DNA from: Anaerolineae bacterium
GTDB lineage: Bacteria > Chloroflexota > Anaerolineae > Promineifilales > Promineifilaceae
NCBI GenBank assembly: GCA_015486215.1
Contig: WFSA01000271.1
Location: 1-36,401, forward strand
DNA: 36,401 nt
Reading direction: 5' to 3'
The position numbers and the translations under genes are program-made. Positions 25,848-34,887 of this stretch are shown piece after piece (position 1 is the first letter of the stretch; each line of letters starts with the position of its first letter). The notes beneath the pieces were generated by a model. The model searched no databases. It had not been told where the DNA came from and saw only the letters and a list, made by a program, of their open reading frames with translations.

Positions 25848-28800
25848 ATGTTTAAGAAATTGTGGACAAAAATTATTGGCAACCCCGACAACAAAGTAAT
25901 TAACGGGATTATGCCCGTCGTCAATCAGGTAAATGAACTTGAAGCCGCCTTAAAGGCGATGTCGGATGAGGAATTGAGAGAGCAAACGGCCGTTCTCAAA
26001 CAGCGCGTGGCCGATGGCGAAACGCTGGAAGAGGTGACCCCCGAAGCGTTCGCCCTTATACGCGAAGCATCACAGCGCACCACAGGAATGCGCCATTATG
26101 ATGTGCAAATCATCGGCGGCGTACTGTTGCACAGCGGCGATGTCGTCGAAATGCGGACAGGTGAAGGCAAGACCCTCGTCGCCACTTTGCCCCTTTACCT
26201 CAACGCACTCAGCAACAAAGGAGCGCACTTGGTCACCGTCAACGAATATCTAGCACGGCGGGATGGCGGCTGGATGGGGCAGATTTTCCACTTCCTCGAT
26301 CTGTCTGTCGGCTGCATTGGGCCGCAAAAATTCTCGGCTCTATTCGACCCTGATTATGTCAACCCCAATGCGGAATTAGAAGATGATCGGCTGGTGCATT
26401 GGCGGCCAAGCACACGCAGGCAGGCGTACGAAGCAGACATCACCTACGGTATCAGCAGCGAATTTGGGTTCGACTATTTGCGCGACAATATGGCAAAAAG
26501 CAAGGATAAATTGGTGCAGCGCGACCTCAATTTTGCCGTTATTGATGAAGTTGACAATGTGTTGATTGACGAAGCACGCACACCGCTTATCATTTCTGGC
26601 CCTGCACCGCGCTCGGGCAAAGAGTATCAACGCTTCTCTCGTTACATTCGCGGTCTCAGCCGCAATACCGCCGAAGAGGATGAAGAGCCCAACGGCGATT
26701 ACGATTTAGACGAAAAAAGCCGCTCCATCGTGCTGACCGAACTCGGTATCATCAAAATTGAGGATCGCATTCCTGAAATTGATGCCGAAGCAGGTGACAG
26801 TTTATACGAGCCGCGCTTCTATGAGTTGACGTACTACCTAGATAATGCCCTTCGTGCCCAATATATGTTCAAAAAAGATGTGGAATATGTGGTGCAAGGG
26901 GATGATGTCATCATTATTGATGATTTTACAGGGCGGCCAATGCCCGGCCGCCGCTACTCTGATGGGCTGCACGAAGCGATTGAGGCAAAGGAAGGGGTCA
27001 ACATTCAGCGCGAAACGACGACTGTTGCCACCATCACCCTGCAAAATTATTTCCGTCTTTATGACCATTTGGCCGGCATGACGGGTACAGCCCTCACCGA
27101 TGCCGAAGAGTTCGATAAAATCTACGAATTGGGCGTAACACCGTTGCCCACCAATGTGCAATATATCGTCGATCAAGGGGATCGCGGCTTGATTGAGCAT
27201 AAGGATAAAGTGGAAGGGGATACGCGCATCTCTTATTTAGACCCTGACACTAAAAAACCAGTATTCTATAAGCGATTGGATCATAAAGATCAGGTGTATG
27301 GCACGGAGCCAGCAAAAGATGTAGCTATTGTGAGTGAGGTGTTACGGGTCCACAAGATGGGACGGCCGATTTTGGTCGGCACGACATCGGTTGAACATTC
27401 TGAAATTATCCATAAATTATTAGAAAAAGAAGGGTTGCCGCATACGGTACTGAACGCCAAGATAAAACAATCGGAAGCGTTAATCATCGCCCAAGCGGGG
27501 CGCAAGGATGCGGTCACGATTTCAACGAATATGGCTGGGCGTGGTACAGATATTATTCTGGGCGGTAATCCAGAGGGATTGACGGCCGTTTTCCTAGAAA
27601 ACGAACTATTCGACCGCCCGCTCCTTTCCACACTCGCCTATACGATGATCGCCGAAGGGGAGAACGCGGCCAAAGAACTCGTGCGCCGTCGTTCCAAATT
27701 GAGCGACGGATTGCTGATATGGCTCAAAGAGTTACAAAGCGAGTATGATGGTGCGCTAGCTGAAATTAGAGAAATTCAAATCATCGGCTATTTGGCAAAG
27801 ATATTGCAAGAGCCGTATAACATTGATTACAACAGTTTGATCGTCTTATTGCGCTTGGTGCATGGCAATAAATTGACACAAGCACGCGAATATCTGGAGA
27901 GAATCGGCAAGGAAAGCGCGTTGGCGGATGATATAGTGCGGCTATGGGGATTGTACGCCCGCTATCAAACTGCATCTCAGGACGGCCGTCAAAAAGCCCA
28001 ATTCCTCGCCGAACTCATCTTCGATAAACATTACAACGCCCGTGCTGCCCTCAGCCGCGCCGTGCTGGACAATAATATCGAAGAAGCCCGCATATTGACA
28101 GAGACCATCCCTGCCCTGCCCGCCAGCTTGATCGAAAGCATCCAACAAATTGAAACTGACGCGCAAACTGAACAGCAAGAGGTGTGGAATTTAGGCGGCT
28201 TGCACGTCGTCGGTTCTGAACGGCACGAATCACGCCGTATTGATAATCAGTTACGCGGCCGCGCCGCCCGTCAAGGCGATCCCGGCTCCTCCCGCTTCTT
28301 CCTCTCGCTAGAAGATGATCTCATGCTCCGTTTCGGCGGCGAGCGGCTAAAAGGGTTCATGTCACGCACCCAACTGCCCGATGATACACCGATTGAGAAC
28401 AAAATGCTCGACCGCATCATCGCAAGTTCACAAGAACGGATTGAAGGGTACAACTTTGATATGCGTAAAAACGTCGTCGAATATGATGATGTGATGACGA
28501 TGCAGCGGCAAGCGATTTATGGCGAACGCCGCGCCATTTTGATGGGCGAAGAGTTCGATTTAGATGAAAAAGTTGAGCAATCTTTCTCCGACAGTATCGA
28601 AGGATTAGTCGATAATTATCTCGACAAGTATCACACCTTTGCCAGTAATGAGATTGATGCTGCCATCCTGCAATTCAGCACCGAAGCGACGGATGCGATC
28701 AATATCGGCGGCATCATCGCCCGTTTGCGTGCATTGCTGCCCGGTATCACCGCGCTGGATCGGGATGAATTAGACGATTTATCTGGTGATAAATTAGCAA

Positions 28801-29774
28801 AGCGATTGATGCTCCTTGTTTATGAAAATGAGGAGAGCGGCCAAAATCTGAACCAGCTTTTGCAAGCGATGGGGCGTTTTGTACCGTTATTGACCCCCGT
28901 CCCCAATCTAGCCGCTTTGGCGGGCAGAAAATCCAATCAGGTACAGGCGCGTGAAGCTCTCAAACGGGCATATATGGGCAAATTGGAGCCATTTTTCGAT
29001 GATTTCTTGTCGGAACAGATGGAACAATCTGAACGGGATCGCATTTGGGAAAAAGCGGTCAATGCGCTGCATGAAACGTTTGATAATTTTAGTTTAGATG
29101 GGTTGACATCGGATGTGGCGGAACAGAGACAGGCAAAATTCCGCCTAAGTGCCACGCAAGTGTTGAACACGTTGTTGATGGACAGCTTGTCGGCGATGGA
29201 TGGGGAACATCTGGTCTTATCGTTGAAGGCGTATGTCAATAAGCAACAGGATACATGGCGCAAGAAAATTGGGGATGAAGAGTATGAAGCGTTCCAACGA
29301 TTGCTTTTATTAGAGGCGATTGATCGGGAGTGGCGCGATTATTTGACGGCGATGGATGATTTGCGGCGCGAAATTGGATTGGCTTCTATCGCCCAACAGG
29401 ATCCGAAAATTGAGTATAAACGGCGATCATTTGAAATGTTTGCCGATATGCGTCACAATATCGAAATGGATGTAGCGAACCGCTTTTTTGTGCAGTTGCA
29501 ATCCCATCAAAATTACATTCGGCAACAACGGGCAGAAGAGGTTTATAAATTACAAGCGCAACAGGCTGGATACCAACAGGTGGCGCGAAAGAAAGGGCGG
29601 GGAGCCGAACTGCGGCGCGATGCGCCAAAGGTTGGCCGCAATGATTTGTGTCCGTGCGGCAGCGGAAAGAAGTTTAAGAAATGTCATGGACGGCCGTCAA
29701 AAAGCAGTACGCCAACACCGCAAGCACCATCGGGAACGACGAAACGTAAAAAGCAGAAACGGCGTAAGCGGTAA
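25848..29774 (+). CDS. secA: SecA preprotein translocase ATPase, unusually long
   Basis: 1308 residues against about 800-950 for most SecA proteins. It drives secreted proteins through SecYEG. Walker [11 protein letters not shown] (about 104-113), [13 protein letters not shown] (Walker B, about 233-245), ATP-site TNMAGRGTD (about 560-568) and a helicase VI-like [21 protein letters not shown] are in order. The last is normally GRxGRQGD, so Gly is Ala here. The C-terminus carries the zinc motif [14 protein letters not shown] that binds SecB or lipids. Between GGNPEG (about 571) and [11 protein letters not shown] (about 780) lies an extra, mostly helical block of roughly 170 residues compared with E. 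coli; the PPXD-to-NBD2 region also has about 30 added residues. It follows a 473-bp repeat-rich spacer. Confidence 0.97.
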   Translation: MFKKLWTKIIGNPDNKVINGIMPVVNQVNELEAALKAMSDEELREQTAVLKQRVADGETLEEVTPEAFALIREASQRTTGMRHYDVQIIGGVLLHSGDVVEMRTGEGKTLVATLPLYLNALSNKGAHLVTVNEYLARRDGGWMGQIFHFLDLSVGCIGPQKFSALFDPDYVNPNAELEDDRLVHWRPSTRRQAYEADITYGISSEFGFDYLRDNMAKSKDKLVQRDLNFAVIDEVDNVLIDEARTPLIISGPAPRSGKEYQRFSRYIRGLSRNTAEEDEEPNGDYDLDEKSRSIVLTELGIIKIEDRIPEIDAEAGDSLYEPRFYELTYYLDNALRAQYMFKKDVEYVVQGDDVIIIDDFTGRPMPGRRYSDGLHEAIEAKEGVNIQRETTTVATITLQNYFRLYDHLAGMTGTALTDAEEFDKIYELGVTPLPTNVQYIVDQGDRGLIEHKDKVEGDTRISYLDPDTKKPVFYKRLDHKDQVYGTEPAKDVAIVSEVLRVHKMGRPILVGTTSVEHSEIIHKLLEKEGLPHTVLNAKIKQSEALIIAQAGRKDAVTISTNMAGRGTDIILGGNPEGLTAVFLENELFDRPLLSTLAYTMIAEGENAAKELVRRRSKLSDGLLIWLKELQSEYDGALAEIREIQIIGYLAKILQEPYNIDYNSLIVLLRLVHGNKLTQAREYLERIGKESALADDIVRLWGLYARYQTASQDGRQKAQFLAELIFDKHYNARAALSRAVLDNNIEEARILTETIPALPASLIESIQQIETDAQTEQQEVWNLGGLHVVGSERHESRRIDNQLRGRAARQGDPGSSRFFLSLEDDLMLRFGGERLKGFMSRTQLPDDTPIENKMLDRIIASSQERIEGYNFDMRKNVVEYDDVMTMQRQAIYGERRAILMGEEFDLDEKVEQSFSDSIEGLVDNYLDKYHTFASNEIDAAILQFSTEATDAINIGGIIARLRALLPGITALDRDELDDLSGDKLAKRLMLLVYENEESGQNLNQLLQAMGRFVPLLTPVPNLAALAGRKSNQVQAREALKRAYMGKLEPFFDDFLSEQMEQSERDRIWEKAVNALHETFDNFSLDGLTSDVAEQRQAKFRLSATQVLNTLLMDSLSAMDGEHLVLSLKAYVNKQQDTWRKKIGDEEYEAFQRLLLLEAIDREWRDYLTAMDDLRREIGLASIAQQDPKIEYKRRSFEMFADMRHNIEMDVANRFFVQLQSHQNYIRQQRAEEVYKLQAQQAGYQQVARKKGRGAELRRDAPKVGRNDLCPCGSGKKFKKCHGRPSKSSTPTPQAPSGTTKRKKQKRRKR

Positions 29775-29850
29775 GAGTTTGCAAGCGGCAAGCGGCAAGT
29801 TTGCATGTATATCACTTGCAAACATGCAGACTTGCAAACTTCGCATCTCA
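29775..29850. repeat. GCAAGTTTGC-type short repeats after secA
   Basis: GAGTTTGCAAGCGGCAAGCG and CTTGCAAACATGCAGACTTG-type strings with partial inverted pairing. Same words as at 5621-5685 and 7572-7615, again straight after a stop codon. Confidence 0.6.
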
Positions 29851-29863
29851 AATCGGGGAAATT

Positions 29864-31978
29864 ATGAGCGATATAAATGAGCGAATTTCAGCTTTGCATC
29901 TATTGCGAAAGAAGGCAATGGAGGCTGAACTTTTAGTAGACATCCGCGAGGCGATGGGGTTATTTGCGTTGGATGTATTGGGAGGGGGAACGGCCGTTTT
30001 TATCCATCCTTCAACAATATCACCGATAGATGGCGACAAGAGTCTCCCCATTGGCACGACAGGGTATGCCCTGCATATACGCGGCACGCTAAATGCAGAA
30101 GATGAATCGCTCCTCCAGTTAGCCGCCCCCCTTATCGCCGAATCACCCGCCTTATCCTCCGTAGATGACATCTCCCTGACAAAAATACAGCTCAAAACAG
30201 CATTAGAACAAGCTGAACAACGTGTCAATGAGCTTTCTACCTTTCAAAAAGTTATCCTGCAACTGAACACCCCGCTAGAATTAGAAGCCGTATTACGCAT
30301 GATCGCCAAATCAGCCTTGCAATTAGTTGAGGCTGATAATTTGCATATCTATCTATATGATATGGAAACCGATCACTTCTCGATTAGTGCCGCTCTATGG
30401 CGCAATGGAAGCTCAATTCCAGCCGTCAAAATACCGCGCCGCGATGGATTAACCCATAAAGTCACAGTCCAAAAAACACCAATCATCATTAACAGCGCAC
30501 CCGACAATCCTCTATTCCAAAGCGCAAAAGCGAGCGAATGGGCGATTGAGGCGATTGCAGGCTTCCCTTTGATGCAGGGGAAAGAGGTGCTGGGCGTGTT
30601 CACCATCACCTATTTACGCCCACATATTTTCGGTGAAGATGAGTTGCGTGTGTTGACATTATTGGCCGATCAAGCGGCCGTTGCTGTGCGTAATGCAGCT
30701 TTATTTGATAATTCTCAACGCCGTCTGCGCGATATGACTGCCCTGATGGATATGGCTATGCGGGTGACAGGTACGCTGGATATCCAAGAGGTGATGCAGA
30801 CAACGGTACAAATTCTACAAAAACTATTTAATGCCCGAGCCTGCACCATCACTATGTTGACAAAAGACGATACCGAGTTATTCATCGCTGCTGGAGAAGG
30901 TGTCGCTCCTGAACGCATAGGCAAAGAGGTACGGATGAAGGTCGGCGAAGGCGTTTCTGGTCTCGCTGTCCGATTAGCCGATACTATTTACATTCCCGAC
31001 GCGCTCTCTGACCCTGATTTTCTATCCTTTAGTGATGAAGTCCGTAGTATCATCGCGGTTCCGCTTCTTATACGCGACAAGGCGATTGGGACGTTGACGA
31101 TTGATAGCAGCAAACCATACGCTTTTGACGCAGCCAATATTAAATTGATCGGCGTAGCGGCGGCGCAGGTCAGCGTCACCATCGCCAATGCACGACTATT
31201 TGGTGATTTGACCCATCATACCAAAAAGCTGGAAGCGGCCTATTTTGAATTGCAAGAAAATGACCGTCTAAAGGATGAGTTGGTACAAAATGTGTCGCAT
31301 GAACTCCGTACACCGTTAAGTTTTATTCGCGGTTATGTCGATCTGCTTATAGATGCGATGATGGGTGAGTTGAACGATAATCAGATGGATGCGTTACAGA
31401 TTGTCTCCAGAAAAACGGATGAAATCACACGTCTAATTGATGATATTGTGACGTTACAACGAATTAACGCTGAAAATTTGAGTTTTGAAGTGGTAAATAT
31501 GGTCGATTGTGTGCAAACGGCCGTTGCTGGGCATCAACTAGCCGCTCGCGAGCAAGACATACAAATCAGCTTTGACTCGGCTGCAAGTGATGAGCATATC
31601 AATGCAGAGATAGATCGGGGACGTATCAATCAAGTATTGGCTAATCTAATCGGTAATGCAATCAAGTTCAGCCCCGATGGTGATGCCGTAATCGTTTCAC
31701 TATTAAATATAGGTCAGAACGTACAAATAACCGTTGCTGACAACGGAATAGGTATTCCACAAGAAAAACAGAAACGCATATTTGAACGATTTTATCAGGT
31801 TGATGGCTCTGCCCGCCGCCGTTTTGGCGGCACAGGCGTTGGGTTAGCCCTCGCCAAACGTATTATAGACGCGCATGGCGGCGCATTATGGGTAAAAAGT
31901 GAAGAAGGAAAGGGCAGTCAATTTATGTTCACTTTGCCTATTGAACAGAAACATCAGAAGCAATTGATTAATGGTTAA
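29864..31978 (+). CDS. Soluble GAF-domain sensor histidine kinase
   Basis: 704 residues without a membrane segment. A poorly conserved N-terminal region (1-105), then two GAF domains (about 115-265 and 290-440) connected by short helices; the second contains the [17 protein letters not shown] signature. HisKA has [16 protein letters not shown] with phospho-acceptor His near 479. The ATPase domain has N box [10 protein letters not shown] (about 595), G1 DNGIGIP (about 626), F box FERFYQVD and G2 [10 protein letters not shown] (about 657). It probably senses a cytoplasmic small molecule or redox/light signal. No response regulator lies next to it, so it is an orphan. Start at ATG 29864 after GGGGA; the upstream part of the frame is repeat DNA. 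Confidence 0.93.
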   Translation: MSDINERISALHLLRKKAMEAELLVDIREAMGLFALDVLGGGTAVFIHPSTISPIDGDKSLPIGTTGYALHIRGTLNAEDESLLQLAAPLIAESPALSSVDDISLTKIQLKTALEQAEQRVNELSTFQKVILQLNTPLELEAVLRMIAKSALQLVEADNLHIYLYDMETDHFSISAALWRNGSSIPAVKIPRRDGLTHKVTVQKTPIIINSAPDNPLFQSAKASEWAIEAIAGFPLMQGKEVLGVFTITYLRPHIFGEDELRVLTLLADQAAVAVRNAALFDNSQRRLRDMTALMDMAMRVTGTLDIQEVMQTTVQILQKLFNARACTITMLTKDDTELFIAAGEGVAPERIGKEVRMKVGEGVSGLAVRLADTIYIPDALSDPDFLSFSDEVRSIIAVPLLIRDKAIGTLTIDSSKPYAFDAANIKLIGVAAAQVSVTIANARLFGDLTHHTKKLEAAYFELQENDRLKDELVQNVSHELRTPLSFIRGYVDLLIDAMMGELNDNQMDALQIVSRKTDEITRLIDDIVTLQRINAENLSFEVVNMVDCVQTAVAGHQLAAREQDIQISFDSAASDEHINAEIDRGRINQVLANLIGNAIKFSPDGDAVIVSLLNIGQNVQITVADNGIGIPQEKQKRIFERFYQVDGSARRRFGGTGVGLALAKRIIDAHGGALWVKSEEGKGSQFMFTLPIEQKHQKQLING

Positions 31979-31998
31979 GGCCATTTATGAAAAATAAT

Positions 31999-32118
31999 GT
32001 AACTACTCAGCCTATCAGTTATTTCATCACAAAGAAGCAAAGATCACAAAGAAAATCTTAAAAAACGTCGTGTTCTTCGTGCCTTTGTGGTTAATTTAGA
32101 CAATGGCTGAGTAGTTAC
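31999..32118 (+). mobile_element. MITE-2 copy 2, complete, with 8-bp target duplication
   Basis: 120 bp with ends GTAACTACTCAGCC and GGCTGAGTAGTTAC. Exact AAAATAAT direct repeats at 31991-31998 and 32119-32126. Inner sequence is A/T-rich with CTTTGTGG-type words. No coding potential. Confidence 0.93.
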
Positions 32119-32128
32119 AAAATAATTA

Positions 32129-32356
32129 TACGTTTGTCATTCCCGCGAAGGCGAGAATGACAACTTTAGTAGTTAAATAAATCCTCGTTCCTTAGCATGT
32201 TTCTTGTATCAGGCGATGAATTCATTCATCGACGAGCCTGAAACAAAATAGGGAGTAAAAAACCTCATAAATGGGGGGAGGGATGACCCTCCCCAAATTC
32301 TCATTCCTTAAGCATCACATAAGATTGCTTCAATTTCTCCCTGAATAAATGAATTA
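32129..32356. other. Spacer with several hairpins and a dispersed 39-bp repeat
   Basis: 32134-32162 forms TGTCATTC...GAATGACA. 32150-32196 matches 36281-36319 in inverse orientation (AAGGAACGAGGATTTATTTA). 32209-32247 can fold (CAGGCGATGAAT with ATTCATCGACGAGCCTG). 32275-32294 is a tight GGGGAGGG-ATGA-CCCTCCCC hairpin without a T-run. No gene. Confidence 0.6.
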
Positions 32357-32468
32357 GTATCTTCTCAGTATTCTGGGGAGACTTGACAAATTTTCCTAAT
32401 GATATTCGTGTAAAATAAAGTGCTGATGAAATTTGTCAACTCTTGTCCACGATTTATTGAGAAGATAC
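32357..32468 (+). mobile_element. MITE-1 copy G, complete, with 8-bp target duplication
   Basis: 112 bp; exact ATGAATTA direct repeats at 32349-32356 and 32469-32476. It differs from copy C by GATATTCG in place of GATACTCG. It lies 69 bp upstream of the adenosine deaminase start. Confidence 0.95.
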
Positions 32469-32509
32469 ATGAATTATATGGTTAAGAGATTGAAACAATC
32501 TCCAGAGAG

Positions 32510-32527
32510 TATTAGTAATTACTAATA
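32510..32527. promoter_or_regulatory. Perfect 18-bp palindrome before the adenosine deaminase gene
   Basis: TATTAGTAA and its complement, no gap. It ends at the AAGG ribosome site and 10 bp before the GTG start, so a bound repressor or RNA hairpin there would affect initiation. The function is inferred from position only. Confidence 0.45.
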
Positions 32528-32537
32528 AGGTTGTATT

Positions 32538-33572
32538 GTGAAACAAGCTAATAAAGTGACAAGATCGGCGTTGCAGGCAATGCCCAAAATAGATTTGCAC
32601 CGCCATCTGGAAGGCTCATTGCGGCTGGAAACTTTACTTGAAATCGCCACTGAGTATAAATTAGGGTATCCACATCGTACGGTTGAAGAGTTACGGGCAT
32701 TTGTTCAAATCATTAATGACCGTCCCGAACATGAGGTATTTCTTGGCAAATTCAGCGTACTCCGTCATTTTTACCGCAGCCCTGAAATTATTCGCCGTGT
32801 GGCTTATGAAGCTGTCGCCGATGCGGCCGCCGATAATGTACAATACCTTGAGTTGCGGTTCAGTCCACAAGCATTATCCCGTATTGCCAATTTTGATCTG
32901 GAGAAGGTGACGGATTGGGTTATTTTTGCGACTGAAACAGCAGCCAAAGATTTTAACATCGAGGTCAATCTCATCATCACCTTATTGCGGCACGAATCAG
33001 TTGAGTTAGCCACACGTGTAGCTGAAATCGCGTATGCGCGTGCAGACAAAGGCATCGTCGGGCTTGATTTGGCTGGTGATGAAGTGATGTTCCCCCCTGC
33101 CCCTTTCATTCCCCTCTTCAAAAAAGCGAAAGAAGTGGGTTTAGGCGTATCCATCCATGCTGGTGAATGGACAGATGCCGGCCGAGTTGATGAAGCGATG
33201 GAGCAGCTATGCGCTGAACGTATCGGACATGGTGTGCGTGTCAGTGAAAGTAGAGAAATTGCTTCAAAAGCGATTGAAAAGGGCATCACTTTTGAAGTGT
33301 GTTTAACTAGCAATTTGCATACAGGTGTAGTGCAGCATCTGAGCCAGCATCCATTAAAACGGATGCTTGATTTTGGTTTGCTGGTGACATTAAATACGGA
33401 TGATCCCGGTGTCAGCAATATCTCTTTGACCGATGAATACATCATCGCTGTTGAACAGTTGGGGCTGGGGTATGATGATTTGCGGATGATGACGTTGAAT
33501 GCGGCTAAAGTAGCTTTTTTGCCTGAAAACGGCCGTTCTCGTCTCGTCTCCCATTTTGAAAATATATTGTAG
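32538..33572 (+). CDS. add: Adenosine deaminase (metal-dependent hydrolase family)
   Basis: 344 residues. It converts adenosine or deoxyadenosine to inosine in purine salvage; some family members take adenine or other bases. Zinc ligands and catalytic residues appear intact: DLHRHLEGS (about 19-27) for the two early His ligands, GLDLAGDE (about 175), the SIHAGEW His-Glu pair (about 211-217), GHGVR (about 233) and the TDDPG Asp pair (about 291). Start is GTG 32538 with AAGG 8 nt upstream; ATG 32580 (MPKIDLH) is a shorter alternative. The gene sits alone between repeats. Confidence 0.93.
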   Translation: MKQANKVTRSALQAMPKIDLHRHLEGSLRLETLLEIATEYKLGYPHRTVEELRAFVQIINDRPEHEVFLGKFSVLRHFYRSPEIIRRVAYEAVADAAADNVQYLELRFSPQALSRIANFDLEKVTDWVIFATETAAKDFNIEVNLIITLLRHESVELATRVAEIAYARADKGIVGLDLAGDEVMFPPAPFIPLFKKAKEVGLGVSIHAGEWTDAGRVDEAMEQLCAERIGHGVRVSESREIASKAIEKGITFEVCLTSNLHTGVVQHLSQHPLKRMLDFGLLVTLNTDDPGVSNISLTDEYIIAVEQLGLGYDDLRMMTLNAAKVAFLPENGRSRLVSHFENIL

Positions 33573-33579
33573 CAACATA

Positions 33580-33638
33580 TTCGTAAACTTAACGAATATA
33601 TTTGACTGTCATTCCTGCCTTCACAGAGCCTTCGCAGA
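33580..33638 (+). mobile_element. Family-4 inverted-repeat element, copy 2, truncated
   Basis: Matches 25569 onwards (TTCGTAAACTTAACGAA, GACTGTCATTCCTGCCTTC) for about 45 bp with small changes, then is cut off by MITE-1 copy H. It begins 8 bp after the adenosine deaminase stop. Confidence 0.8.
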
Positions 33639-33729
33639 GACAAGACTTGACAAATTTCATCAGCACTTTATTTTACACGAATATCATTAGGAAAGTTTGT
33701 CAAGTCTCCCCAGAATACTGAGAAGATAC
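33639..33729 (-). mobile_element. MITE-1 copy H, right end missing, next to prfB
   Basis: 91 bp in reverse orientation. It retains the outer left end (CTGAGAAGATAC on the plus strand) but lacks the other end, starting at GACAAGACTTGAC against the family-4 remnant. Confidence 0.9.
33647..33674 (+). promoter_or_regulatory. Candidate MITE-borne promoter for prfB
   Basis: TTGACA (33647-33652), 16 nt, TATTTT (33669-33674), all inside MITE-1 copy H. It would start transcripts about 67 nt upstream of the prfB ATG. Only 18 bp separate the element from that ATG, so the natural promoter must be in the element or further upstream. Confidence 0.4.
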
Positions 33730-33747
33730 CAAATACGGATATACAAC

Positions 33748-34840
33748 ATGAGTGACTTAATTAAAACCTTAGACCAATTAGCCGAAACGATCAACGAGCT
33801 TCGGAGGCGGCTTTGACGTAGCCAATAAGGTAGACAGCATCGCCCAATTGGAGCAGTTAGCCGCCGCTCCCGGCTTTTGGGATGACACCAGTAAAGCGCA
33901 AAACTCCATGCGCGAACTGACCGCATTGCGTGACGATGTGACTATATGGCAAGATGTCAGCAGCCGCCTGACGGATGCACAAGAGTTAGCCACATGGGAA
34001 GATGAGGAATTTGAAGCTGAGTTGACCCGTGATGTAAAGATATTGTCGAAAATGGTCGCCCAATTGGAATTTCGGGCGATGTTTGCTGACCGCTATGATA
34101 ACGAAAACGCGATTTTAGCCATTCATGCGGGGGCGGGCGGCACGGAGGCGCAAGATTGGGCGCAGATGTTGCAGCGCATGTTCGTGCGCTGGGCTAATCG
34201 GCATGGGTTTACCGTCAGTATTGTGGATGAGAGTCCGGGAGATTCAGCGGGGATCAAGAGTTGTTTGATTGAGCTTGAGGGGGAGTATGTTTACGGCCGT
34301 CTCAAATCAGAGCGCGGCGTGCATCGGCTGGTACGCATTTCGCCTTATGATTCGTCCAGCCGCCGCCACACTTCATTTGCAAAGGTGGAGGTGTGGCCGA
34401 ATATCCAAGAAGATATTAAGATCGAAATCGATCCCAATGATTTACGAGTGGATCGTTTCCGTGCCAGCGGTGCGGGCGGGCAGCATGTGCAAAAGAACGA
34501 AACGGCCGTTCGTCTAACCCATTACCCTTCTGGCTGTGTCGTTTCTTGCCAAAATCAACGCTCATTGACCCAAAATATGGACACGGCAATGAAAATTTTG
34601 AAAGCGCAGCTGTTCGACATAGAACGGCGCAAACAGGATGCGGCTATCGCTGATTTGAAAGGGGAAGATGTGGATGCGGGCTGGGGCAGTCAAATTCGCT
34701 CCTATGTGCTACATCCGTATAAAATGGTGAAAGATCATCGCACAAAGGCGGAATCGGGAAATCCAACGGCCGTTCTTGATGGCGATTTAGATAAATTTAT
34801 GGAAGCATATTTAACACAAAATGTAACAGACAATAAGTAA
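33748..34840 (+). CDS. prfB: Peptide chain release factor 2 with programmed +1 frameshift
   Basis: RF2 recognises UAA and UGA and frees the finished protein. The ATG frame runs 22 codons to an in-frame TGA at 33814-33816; skipping one base after CTT (33811-33813) joins it to the frame that runs to 34840, giving about 363 residues, the normal RF2 length. The site has the standard parts: internal Shine-Dalgarno-like CGGAGG (33802-33807), slippery CTT and TGAC. The catalytic GGQ is in SGAGGQHVQ (nucleotides about 34474-34494). The stop-codon anticodon tripeptide is SPY in place of the usual SPF. WGSQIRSYV and the late AVLDGDLD motif are conserved. RF2 level autoregulates by this mechanism. Confidence 0.96.
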
Positions 34841-34887
34841 AAAACAAGAACCACCTGAGAAATACGTGGTCAATAACGGAGGTTGTG

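Noticed and set aside
32275-32294. GGGGAGGG hairpin as terminator of the histidine kinase transcript
   Set aside because: It is almost 300 bp past the stop codon, behind a MITE, and lacks a T-run on either strand.
33748-33816. prfB as a pseudogene with a premature stop
   Set aside because: The stop is within the standard RF2 frameshift signal (CGGAGG, CTT, TGAC) and the rest of the gene is intact.
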